Source: RUG11247 sp050945995
GTDB taxonomy: Bacteria > Bacillota > Clostridia > Christensenellales > Aristaeellaceae
Length of the DNA stretch: 14,460 bases
Direction of reading: 5' to 3'
Assembly (NCBI GenBank): GCA_050945995.1
Contig: JBMNUA010000041.1
Coordinates: 1-14,460 of the forward strand
The notes under the pieces are model-generated. The model was not told the origin of the DNA, did not search any database, and worked only from the letters and a program-made list of their open reading frames with translations. Shown one piece after another: positions 1 through 6,543 of the stretch (within the stretch, counting starts at the first letter, position 1; each line of letters starts with the position of its first letter). Both the position numbers and the translations under genes were made by a program.

Positions 1-68
1 GTGCGCTTGCGAAGTTCTACGAGAAGGTCGCCGGAGATACCATCTACGATGCCGGAGAAACATCATAA
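1..68 (+). CDS. 3' end of an unidentified protein (partial)
   Basis: Only the last 21 codons are present, read from base 3, ending ...YEKVAGDTIYDAGETS and a TAA stop at 66-68. This frame is preferred because its stop lies 18 bases before the glycerate kinase start, the same spacing seen between later genes of this run. The fragment is too short to place in a family. By position it is probably the preceding gene of the glycerate kinase operon, so it may encode another enzyme or a transporter part of the same pathway, but that is inference only. Confidence 0.6.
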   Translation, partial: ALAKFYEKVAGDTIYDAGETS

Positions 69-77
69 ATCAAAGGG

Positions 78-91
78 TGAAAGCGCTTGAA
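78..91 (+). promoter_or_regulatory. cre-like palindrome over the glycerate kinase start
   Basis: TGAAAGCGCTTGAA matches the Bacillota catabolite-response element consensus (TGWAAGCGYTWNCA) at every position but one, A for C at position 13. Its core AAGCGCTT is a perfect palindrome. The site includes the TTG start codon at 87-89 and lies just after the ribosome binding sequence AGGG at 74-77. A CcpA- or LacI-family protein bound here could act as a roadblock inside the operon. It could also be chance, since no upstream promoter is visible in the window. Confidence 0.4.
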
Positions 92-1268
92 AGTAATCGT
101 TGCGATGGATTCGTTTAAAGGGAGCTGTACCGCTACGCAGGCGGGAGAGGCGGCGCGCGCAGGGATATTGCGCGCTGATCCGGACGCCGAAGTTTTGAAC
201 ATTCCCGTTGCGGACGGCGGCGAGGGCACGGTCGAATCCATCATCTCAAATGGACGGGGGAAATGGCACGCGTGTGAGGTGACAGGTCCTATGGGCGGGC
301 ACGTATCCGCGGGGTACGGCACGCTGAATGATCGCATGGCGGTGATCGAGATGAGCGCCGCATCGGGACTGCTGCTCGTGCCCAAGGAGGAGCTCAACCC
401 GCTCATCGCCACGACCTACGGCACGGGCGAATTGATCCGCGCCGCGCTGGATGCGGGCTACCGCGAGCTTTTGATCGGGATCGGCGGCTCGGCGACGAAC
501 GACGGCGGCATGGGCATGGCGCAAGCGCTGGGCGTATCATTTCGGGACGCGCAAGGTCGCGAGTTGCCGTTTGGCGGCGCGGCACTTGAACGACTGCATG
601 CGGTGGACGCATCCGGGCTCGATCCGCGCATCGCTGATTGCAGGATCACGGTTGCCAGCGATGTGCGCAACCCGCTGTTTGGCGCGGACGGCGCGTCCTA
701 TGTGTTCGGCGCGCAGAAGGGCGCGACGCCGGAGGTGATGGAGCGGCTCGACCGCGCGCTCAGGCACTATGCGGATGTGCTGCGCGAGGGCTGCGGCATC
801 GACATTGCCTATCTGCCCGGCGCAGGCGCCGCGGGCGGATTGGGCGCAGCGCTGTTTGCGTTTCTGGGCGCCGACGCCATGGAGGGCATCGATGCGGTGC
901 TGGGCATCCTCTCCTTTTCGGAGAAGTTGGCGGGCGTGGATTTTGTGCTGACGGGCGAGGGGCGCACCGACGGGCAGACGCTGTTTGGCAAAGTGCCCGC
1001 GGGCGTTGCGAAGGTCGTCAAGCAACATGCGCCGATTCCGGTGTTTATCTTAACCGGGCAGGTGGGGGAGGGCGCGGAAGCGCTCTACGAGCATGGCGTG
1101 GACGGGATTTACGCGATTGCCGACGGCCCGATCACGCTGGATCAATCGCAGGCGCGCGTCGCGGAACTGCTCGCGCGCGTGTCCGAATCGGTCGCGCGGG
1201 GCGTACAAGCCGTCCGGTGCGCCATGGATGCGCCGGTGATGGCGCGGGAAGGGAGGCAGATGGTATGA
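87..1268 (+). CDS. Glycerate kinase (GarK/GlxK family)
   Basis: A 393-residue cytoplasmic kinase that phosphorylates D-glycerate with ATP; members of this Gly_kinase family (PF02595) such as GarK make 2-phosphoglycerate. The full family pattern is present: the N-terminal strand with DSFKG at 8-12, VADGGEGTVE at 41-50, GIGGSATNDGG at 131-141, DVRNPLFG at 192-199, the glycine-rich PGAGAAGGLG at 244-253 and GEGRTDGQT at 290-298. Length is near the usual 375-385. The start is a TTG codon 9 bases after AGGG, chosen because the family's N-terminus (MKVIVAMDSFKGS) begins exactly there. The stop overlaps the next start as ATGA, so translation is probably coupled. In E. coli garK belongs to the CdaR regulon, and a CdaR-type gene lies 4 kb downstream. 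Whether the product here is 2- or 3-phosphoglycerate cannot be read from the sequence. Confidence 0.95.
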   Translation: MKVIVAMDSFKGSCTATQAGEAARAGILRADPDAEVLNIPVADGGEGTVESIISNGRGKWHACEVTGPMGGHVSAGYGTLNDRMAVIEMSAASGLLLVPKEELNPLIATTYGTGELIRAALDAGYRELLIGIGGSATNDGGMGMAQALGVSFRDAQGRELPFGGAALERLHAVDASGLDPRIADCRITVASDVRNPLFGADGASYVFGAQKGATPEVMERLDRALRHYADVLREGCGIDIAYLPGAGAAGGLGAALFAFLGADAMEGIDAVLGILSFSEKLAGVDFVLTGEGRTDGQTLFGKVPAGVAKVVKQHAPIPVFILTGQVGEGAEALYEHGVDGIYAIADGPITLDQSQARVAELLARVSESVARGVQAVRCAMDAPVMAREGRQMV

Positions 1269-2158
1269 TGGAATCCATCCATAAATACTTTCAGATCGGG
1301 ACGATTCAATGGATGAGCTATCCGAATCTCGATGCGCTGGCGGGCATTCGCAAAATCGCGGCTGACGATTATTTCGATGCGATCGAAATCTCGCATTTCC
1401 CCGATGCGGGCATGCGCGCGCAGGCAAAGGCGCTGCTGGAGCAGGCGCACATGCGCGTCTGTTTTGGCGCGCAGCCGATGCTGCTGTCGGGAAAGCTCAA
1501 CCCCAACGATTTGGATGAGGAAGCGCGCATGCGCGCCGAGCGCACGCTGATTGAAGCGGTGGACGAGGCGAAGTACCTCGGCGCAACGGGGGTCGCGTTC
1601 CTTGCTGGCAAGTGGAGTGAGCCGCAGAAGGAGGCGCATTACGAGCAGCTGATCAAGACGACGCGCGCGGTGTGCGCACATGCCGCCGATGCCGGGTTGA
1701 TCGTCGAGCTTGAGGTGTTTGACTTCGACATGGACAAAGCGGCGCTGATCGGTCCCGCGCCGCTCGCCGCGCGCTTTGCCGCCGATATGCGCACCTACGT
1801 CAATAACTTCGGGCTCATGGTCGATTTGAGCCATTTCCCGACCACCTACGAGACCACCCGCTTCGCCGTACAGACGATGCGCCCCTACATCACCCACTTC
1901 CACATCGGAAACGCCGTCGTTCAGCCGGGGTGCGAAGCATACGGCGATATGCACCCTCGCTTTGGCTTTCCGAACAGCGCGAACGACACGCCTGAGCTCA
2001 CGGACTTTTTCCGCGTGCTCAAACAGGAAGGGTTCTTTTGCGCCGACGCGCCGTATGTGCTCTCCTTTGAAGTGAAACCTTGGGGCGACGAGGATGCGGA
2101 GATGGTGCTCGCAGGCACGAAGCGCGTAATCAACCGCGCCTGGGCGCTGGCGGAGTGA
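1265..2158 (+). CDS. TIM-barrel sugar isomerase/epimerase (xylose isomerase-like, AP_endonuc_2 fold)
   Basis: A 297-residue protein of the sugar phosphate isomerase/epimerase superfamily (PF01261). The expected divalent-metal ligands can be picked out at the ends of successive barrel strands: Glu150 in IVELEVFD, Asp187 in GLMVDLSHFP, His213 in THFHIGN and Glu269 in LSFEVKP. Glu150 and Glu269 are also the usual catalytic pair in tagatose epimerase-like enzymes. The start is either ATG of the doublet at 1265-1270, 8-11 bases after a GGGAGG stretch, and overlaps the kinase stop by 4 bases. No signal peptide is seen. The superfamily includes hydroxypyruvate isomerase, ketose 3-epimerases and inosose enzymes. 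Between a glycerate kinase and a hydroxyacid dehydrogenase, a hydroxypyruvate/tartronate-semialdehyde isomerase role is attractive, but the protein is longer than typical Hyi (about 258 residues), so substrate assignment stays open. Confidence 0.85.
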   Translation: MMESIHKYFQIGTIQWMSYPNLDALAGIRKIAADDYFDAIEISHFPDAGMRAQAKALLEQAHMRVCFGAQPMLLSGKLNPNDLDEEARMRAERTLIEAVDEAKYLGATGVAFLAGKWSEPQKEAHYEQLIKTTRAVCAHAADAGLIVELEVFDFDMDKAALIGPAPLAARFAADMRTYVNNFGLMVDLSHFPTTYETTRFAVQTMRPYITHFHIGNAVVQPGCEAYGDMHPRFGFPNSANDTPELTDFFRVLKQEGFFCADAPYVLSFEVKPWGDEDAEMVLAGTKRVINRAWALAE

Positions 2159-2177
2159 CGCGGCTGGGAGGGATCGC

Positions 2178-3146
2178 ATGAAGATTGTGGTATTGGACGG
2201 ATATACCGTAAACCCCGGCGATTTGAGCTGGGATGCGCTTTCGGCGTTGGGCGATTTCACGGTCTATGATCGAACGCCCGTGGACGATAGCGCCGAGATC
2301 GTGAGGCGCATCGGTGATGCGCAGATCATCTTTACGAACAAAACGCCGATCGACCGCGCGATATTGGAGCAATGCCCGCAGATTCGCTATGTCGGCGTGC
2401 TGGCGACGGGCTACAATGTGGTGGACATCGAGGCGGCGCGCGAGCATGGCGTGGTGGTCACGAACGTGCCCGCGTATGGAACGGCGGCGGTCGCGCAGTT
2501 CGCGATTGCGCTGCTGCTCGAAATCTGCCACGGGGTGCGCCGCCACAGCGATGCGGTGCATGCGGGGCGGTGGACGAGCGCGCCGGACTTCTGCTTCTGG
2601 GACAGCCCGCAGATCGAGCTTGCGGGCAAGACGATGGGCATCATCGGCTTTGGGCGCATCGGGCAGGCGACCGGGCGGATCGCCGGCGCGCTGGGCATGC
2701 GCGTGATCGCCTACAACGCCGGGATTGAAACAGACGAAGGTCGCGGCATCGGCAGCTATGTAACGCTTGAGGAGCTGCTCGCGCAATCGGATGTGATTTC
2801 GCTTCACTGCCCGCTCACGCCCGAGACGCAGGGCATCATCAATCAAACGAGCATATCGCGCATGAAGGACGGCGTGATTTTGATCAACAACAGCCGCGGA
2901 CCGCTGATCGTCGAGGACGACCTCGCGGCGGCGCTCAAAAGCGGGAAGGTGTACGCCGCGGGGCTGGACGTGGTCTCCGTCGAGCCGATCCGCGCGGACA
3001 ATCCGCTCTTGGGCGCGCCGAACTGCGTCATCACGCCGCACATCAGCTGGGCTTCGCGCGACGCGCGCGCCCGCCTTTTGGGCATTGCGGTCGAAAATCT
3101 GCGCGGATTCATACGGGGGGAGACGATCAACGCGGTCAACGCGTGA
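2178..3146 (+). CDS. D-2-hydroxyacid dehydrogenase (hydroxypyruvate/glycerate type)
   Basis: A 322-residue NAD(P)-dependent D-isomer-specific 2-hydroxyacid dehydrogenase. The Rossmann dinucleotide motif GFGRIGQATG lies at 157-166, and the catalytic triad is complete: Arg240 in NNSRG, Glu269 in DVVSVEP and His288 in VITPHIS. The substrate-side segment VLATGYNVVD at 74-83 is also typical of the family. The start ATG follows GGGAGGG at 2166-2172 by 5 bases, and the gene begins 19 bases after the isomerase. Close family members reduce hydroxypyruvate or glyoxylate to glycerate or glycolate. Next to glycerate kinase, the simplest reading is hydroxypyruvate to D-glycerate, feeding the kinase. Substrate choice within this family is not safely read from motifs, so reduction of another 2-keto acid is possible. 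Confidence 0.9.
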   Translation: MKIVVLDGYTVNPGDLSWDALSALGDFTVYDRTPVDDSAEIVRRIGDAQIIFTNKTPIDRAILEQCPQIRYVGVLATGYNVVDIEAAREHGVVVTNVPAYGTAAVAQFAIALLLEICHGVRRHSDAVHAGRWTSAPDFCFWDSPQIELAGKTMGIIGFGRIGQATGRIAGALGMRVIAYNAGIETDEGRGIGSYVTLEELLAQSDVISLHCPLTPETQGIINQTSISRMKDGVILINNSRGPLIVEDDLAAALKSGKVYAAGLDVVSVEPIRADNPLLGAPNCVITPHISWASRDARARLLGIAVENLRGFIRGETINAVNA

Positions 3147-3166
3147 CGACGACAGGAGGTACAACC

Positions 3167-5236
3167 ATGTCCGAAAGACTTTGGTGGCATGAGCCGCTGC
3201 GCGTGATCCAAGACAACCTGCAGGTAGCCGATACGCCGAAGATGGATCCTGTGAAAATTGCGCAGGAAACCAAGGAGATGAGCGCGAATGTGCTCGTCGT
3301 CAACGTCGGCGGCATCTACGCCTGGTATCCAAGCAACGTGCGCTACCATCACATCAACGAATATCTGCCCGAAGGGTATGACCTGCTCGAACGACTGATC
3401 GAGGAATGCCACAAGCGTGACATCAAGCTCGTTGCGCGCTTCGATTTTAGCAAGACCGACGATTTTGTCAGCCAGGAGCGCCCCGAATGGTTCGTGCGCA
3501 ACCCCGACGGCACGCGCCGGGCATACGGGCAGGAGCGTCCCGGCAATTGGTCGATTCTCTACTCCACCTGCATCAACTCCGGCTACCGGAACGAAGAACT
3601 CGCCGTTCCCGTGCTCGAGGAAGTCATCGACCGTTACAAAATTGACGGCGTGTTCCTCAACGCGCCGCACTATGAATACTGCACCTGCGCAGCCTGCCAA
3701 AAAAAGTACCGTGCGCTGTATGGAAAGGACATCCCCGTCGGCGCTTCCAACGAGCCGCACGAGCCATCCTACGGGCATCGCGGGCCGCCGCCGGACATGG
3801 AGAAGGATTTTGCAGGTATCTGCTACCGCGACAACATTGGAAAACTGTATGGTGCGATCAAAAACAAAGCACCGGATATGCCGCTGATCCTATATTACGG
3901 CATCTACAACGAGCGAATGGACGACCGCTTGAAGACTTCGGATATGATCTGCACGGAGGCGCAGAACATCCTCTCGCGCGGTTGGCGCGACATACCGCCC
4001 ATGTGGATGCCGACGATGATCATGAAGATGGGGCGCACGCAGCCCGCAGGCAGCCCGAAGCCCTTCGGCATCATCCATTCCTGCCCGGGGATGGACTGGC
4101 GGCACACCGGCATGCCGGAGGCGGAGTACCGTCAATGGCTGCGGCAGATCCCCGCTGCCGGCGGCACAATATGGCACAGCGTCACGGGCTTTAACGACAC
4201 CATCACCGACAAGCGGGTGGTGCGGGCTGTATCCGATGTCAACGCGGAGATCGCGCGCGTCGAAGCCGATATGGACGGCGCTGTGGAGAAGAGCGATGTG
4301 CTGCTTCTCTGGAACAGCAAGCAGACGGACGGCTGGGCGCAGCTTCTGGTGAACACCCAGACGCAGTTCGACATCGCCGACCCCTACCAGATCACCGCAG
4401 AATTGCTAAAAAAATACCCCGTGATCGTGCTGCCCGACGCATACCCGCTCACAGACGAGATCGCCGCGATGCTCCGCGAATATGCGCGCGCGGGCGGCAA
4501 ACTCGTGATCGAGGGCACGACCGAGGAGCAGCTTGCGCCGTTTGCGGACATGATCGGCATCGATGATATGATCCGCACGAGCGAGCCTTTGACGGCGAGC
4601 TATTGGCAGTTCGAGGATGCCGGCAGTTGCCTGCGCGGCGGGTTTGAGACGACGCCGATCATCGCGCACCGTGGGCAGACCGCGTATACCCGCGCGCTTG
4701 CGGGCACGCGCGTGCTGGCGACACTCATACCGCCGTTCGCGCCGCTCAACTCCGTCGGCTCGCCGCCCGAACGCGCCAGCATGCTCGTCAAGCATACGGA
4801 CATCCCGCTCTGCACCCACAACCGTTTCGGCGCGGGCGAGGTCGTGATGCTGCCGTTCCAGCTCTCTGTGCTGGCGGATCAATACCGGCTTGCCGAGTTC
4901 TTCCAGCTGTGGAGCAATTTGCTCGATTTGCTGTTGGGGGAAGCGCGCACGCTGAAGATGGAGATCGCGCAGGGCATCGTCGCATCGGTCTACGAGCGCG
5001 GGGATCGGCTGCTCGTCCACCTGGTCAACGGGATCGGTCAGCGTCCGCTGATGAATCGTGTCGCGTACACGGATTTCTCGTTCCGCATCGCGTTGCCCGC
5101 GGGCGCGCAAGTGGAGGCGGTGGAAGGCGCGCTTAGCGATGCCAAATTCACTTGGCGGGTGGAGGCGGGCGCGCTCATCGTAGATGTTGCACGGCTCGGG
5201 CTTTGGGAGATGTTCCGCATCCGCCTACATACCTAA
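3167..5236 (+). CDS. GHL6-like predicted glycoside hydrolase with a trimerisation-like domain (paralogue A)
   Basis: A 689-residue cytoplasmic protein without signal peptide. Residues 1-370 resemble the TIM barrel of 'hypothetical glycosyl hydrolase 6' (GHL6), with the landmark ARFDFSKT at 90-97, the strand end IDGVFLNAPHYEY at 159-171 and a Cys cluster C172-x-C174-x2-C177. Residues 375-480 (LLLWNSK..., VIVLPDAYPLTDE, AGGKLVIEG) look like the GATase-like trimerisation domain of GH42 beta-galactosidases, followed by a beta-rich C-terminal domain. ATG 3167 is chosen over the in-frame GTG at 3143 because AGGAGG at 3154-3159 sits 7 bases before it and the paralogue's WW segment aligns near this start. 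It is the last gene of the run, and its stop overlaps the stop of the convergent regulator. The family has no activity I can name with confidence; a glycosidase role is inferred from fold. Confidence 0.8.
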   Translation: MSERLWWHEPLRVIQDNLQVADTPKMDPVKIAQETKEMSANVLVVNVGGIYAWYPSNVRYHHINEYLPEGYDLLERLIEECHKRDIKLVARFDFSKTDDFVSQERPEWFVRNPDGTRRAYGQERPGNWSILYSTCINSGYRNEELAVPVLEEVIDRYKIDGVFLNAPHYEYCTCAACQKKYRALYGKDIPVGASNEPHEPSYGHRGPPPDMEKDFAGICYRDNIGKLYGAIKNKAPDMPLILYYGIYNERMDDRLKTSDMICTEAQNILSRGWRDIPPMWMPTMIMKMGRTQPAGSPKPFGIIHSCPGMDWRHTGMPEAEYRQWLRQIPAAGGTIWHSVTGFNDTITDKRVVRAVSDVNAEIARVEADMDGAVEKSDVLLLWNSKQTDGWAQLLVNTQTQFDIADPYQITAELLKKYPVIVLPDAYPLTDEIAAMLREYARAGGKLVIEGTTEEQLAPFADMIGIDDMIRTSEPLTASYWQFEDAGSCLRGGFETTPIIAHRGQTAYTRALAGTRVLATLIPPFAPLNSVGSPPERASMLVKHTDIPLCTHNRFGAGEVVMLPFQLSVLADQYRLAEFFQLWSNLLDLLLGEARTLKMEIAQGIVASVYERGDRLLVHLVNGIGQRPLMNRVAYTDFSFRIALPAGAQVEAVEGALSDAKFTWRVEAGALIVDVARLGLWEMFRIRLHT

Positions 5237-6393
5237 CGCCTCTCGCAGTAGCTGCAGAGGTATTGCCAGAACACGCGGTCGGCGCGGTTTTGAACGGGGT
5301 CGATGTTATAGCGCTTGCGCACATCGTTGACCCAACCAAAAAGTGTGTTTTTGTGGATGAACAGCTGCCTACTCGCCTTGACGAAGTTGTAGTTGTGATC
5401 CGAAAGCGCTTGGCGCGCGGCGATCATGCGGTCAATGAACTCACTTTCATCGTTCTCGTCTACGAAATAGCGGTAGATGTCGCGCAATTCCGTCGCGGGA
5501 ACAAAGGAGTCGATCCATTGGCGGATGTGATCGTAGAAGAACTCGATCGTCGCGCTGCTTTCGGCGCATAGATCGAGCAACCAATGCGCGTGCTCGTAGG
5601 CTTCGTGATACTTCCCGAGCGCGTTGCAGAACGATCCCGCGCTGACCCGCACCTCGATGCCCATGCGACCAAGGGCGCGAATGAAGCCATCGAGATATTC
5701 CCTGATGATATCGCGATAGCCGCGCACATGTTCCGCTTGGGCATCGAACGCCTTGAACACGGTGAACTCCTTGCGCGGCCATTGGGTGATGAAATCCTGC
5801 GCGGAATGGAGCTTGTCGGAGGTAAGCACCTCGGAGAGCGCCATCTTTTGCGGGAATTCGAGGTAGCGATCGACGCGTATGAGCAGGGGAATGCGGAAAA
5901 CGGCGCTGTCGAGGTTGAGCTCGCCCGCCCATTTGTTGAGGTTCGCCTCGCTGGCCGCGCCGTAGATGAAGCCGGACTCCAGGTGCTGCTGCTGCGTATA
6001 TTTGAGTACATACGATTGCTGCTCCAACTCATACGCCAACATGCTTTCCACCGCCAGCTTGAGCACATGCACGAAGGGGCGGATCTCGTCCGGTTTGCCG
6101 GTAATGCCGAGGACGCCGACCTTTTGGTTTTGGTATTTCAAGGCGGTGTTGATGCCCATGCGCGTGCCGAGCAAATTGTCGGTGTTGTAGGTCTCGATGC
6201 GATCGTTTTCACCCATGATGATCGTGTGTGCAATTTCATGGAAGCTGTCGATGCGCGAGGGCGTCGAACTGGCGATGATGATACCCTGCGCATTCATGAT
6301 GTTGATGTTATAATCGATGGTTTCCTTGGCGGTTTCGACAATTTTTGTGGCGATCATCGTGCTCAATTCGATGGGAACGCCCTGTCGGTTCAT
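5233..6393 (-). CDS. CdaR-type sugar-diacid/glycerate transcriptional regulator
   Basis: A 386-residue regulator. Residues 1-130 match the sugar-diacid recognition domain (Diacid_rec, PF05651), including the landmark LLGTRMGINTAL at 74-85 and VGVLGITGKPDEIRPF at 92-107. Residues 325-380 match the PucR-type HTH_30 domain, with FIHKNTLFGWVNDVRKRYNIDP at 345-366 as the recognition region. E. coli CdaR activates galactarate, glucarate and glycerate catabolism genes, including garK. AAGGAGA at 6401-6407 supports the ATG at 6391-6393. The gene converges on paralogue A with overlapping stops and diverges from paralogue B, so it sits between the two transcription units it probably controls. The true effector is unknown; the recognition domain suggests an acid sugar or glycerate. 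Confidence 0.88.
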   Translation of the reverse strand: MNRQGVPIELSTMIATKIVETAKETIDYNINIMNAQGIIIASSTPSRIDSFHEIAHTIIMGENDRIETYNTDNLLGTRMGINTALKYQNQKVGVLGITGKPDEIRPFVHVLKLAVESMLAYELEQQSYVLKYTQQQHLESGFIYGAASEANLNKWAGELNLDSAVFRIPLLIRVDRYLEFPQKMALSEVLTSDKLHSAQDFITQWPRKEFTVFKAFDAQAEHVRGYRDIIREYLDGFIRALGRMGIEVRVSAGSFCNALGKYHEAYEHAHWLLDLCAESSATIEFFYDHIRQWIDSFVPATELRDIYRYFVDENDESEFIDRMIAARQALSDHNYNFVKASRQLFIHKNTLFGWVNDVRKRYNIDPVQNRADRVFWQYLCSYCERR

Positions 6394-6543
6394 GCGATCG
6401 TCTCCTTCTTTTGTTGTTTGCGCGTTTGATGGATCAAATTGCGAGCGATGAATTTACCGAAAGACGGAACTCCTTTTTCATTACTATAACTGATTTTACT
6501 TCAAAAAACCAGTCACCGGAAGCAAGAATTTTGGAGGTATACT
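6394..6543. promoter_or_regulatory. Divergent control region of the CdaR-type gene and GHL6 paralogue B
   Basis: This 150-base spacer is AT-rich compared with the flanking genes and must hold promoters firing both ways. A perfect palindrome TTTGAT-GG-ATCAAA lies at 6425-6438, just upstream of the regulator's ribosome binding site. CTATAAC near 6484-6490 is a possible -10 for paralogue B, but no good -35 is seen at the right distance, as would suit an activator-dependent promoter. GGAGG at 6533-6537 is the ribosome binding site of paralogue B, 6 bases before its ATG. Confidence 0.5.

Noticed and set aside
638..1264. Upstream extension of the isomerase frame into glycerate kinase
   Set aside because: The translation there is low-complexity Arg/Gly/Ala typical of an out-of-frame GC-rich shadow; the ATG at 1265 has a ribosome binding site and begins the family fold.
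2130..3164. Long - strand reading frames over the dehydrogenase and other + strand genes
   Set aside because: They are antisense shadows with Arg/His-rich composition, no family motifs and no ribosome binding sites.
3143..3166. Earlier GTG start for GHL6 paralogue A
   Set aside because: AGGAGG lies inside this stretch and points to the ATG at 3167.
5402..5416. A second AAGCGCTT cre-like core
   Set aside because: It lies inside the regulator's coding sequence in its HTH region, the outer positions do not fit, and the codons are explained by the protein.
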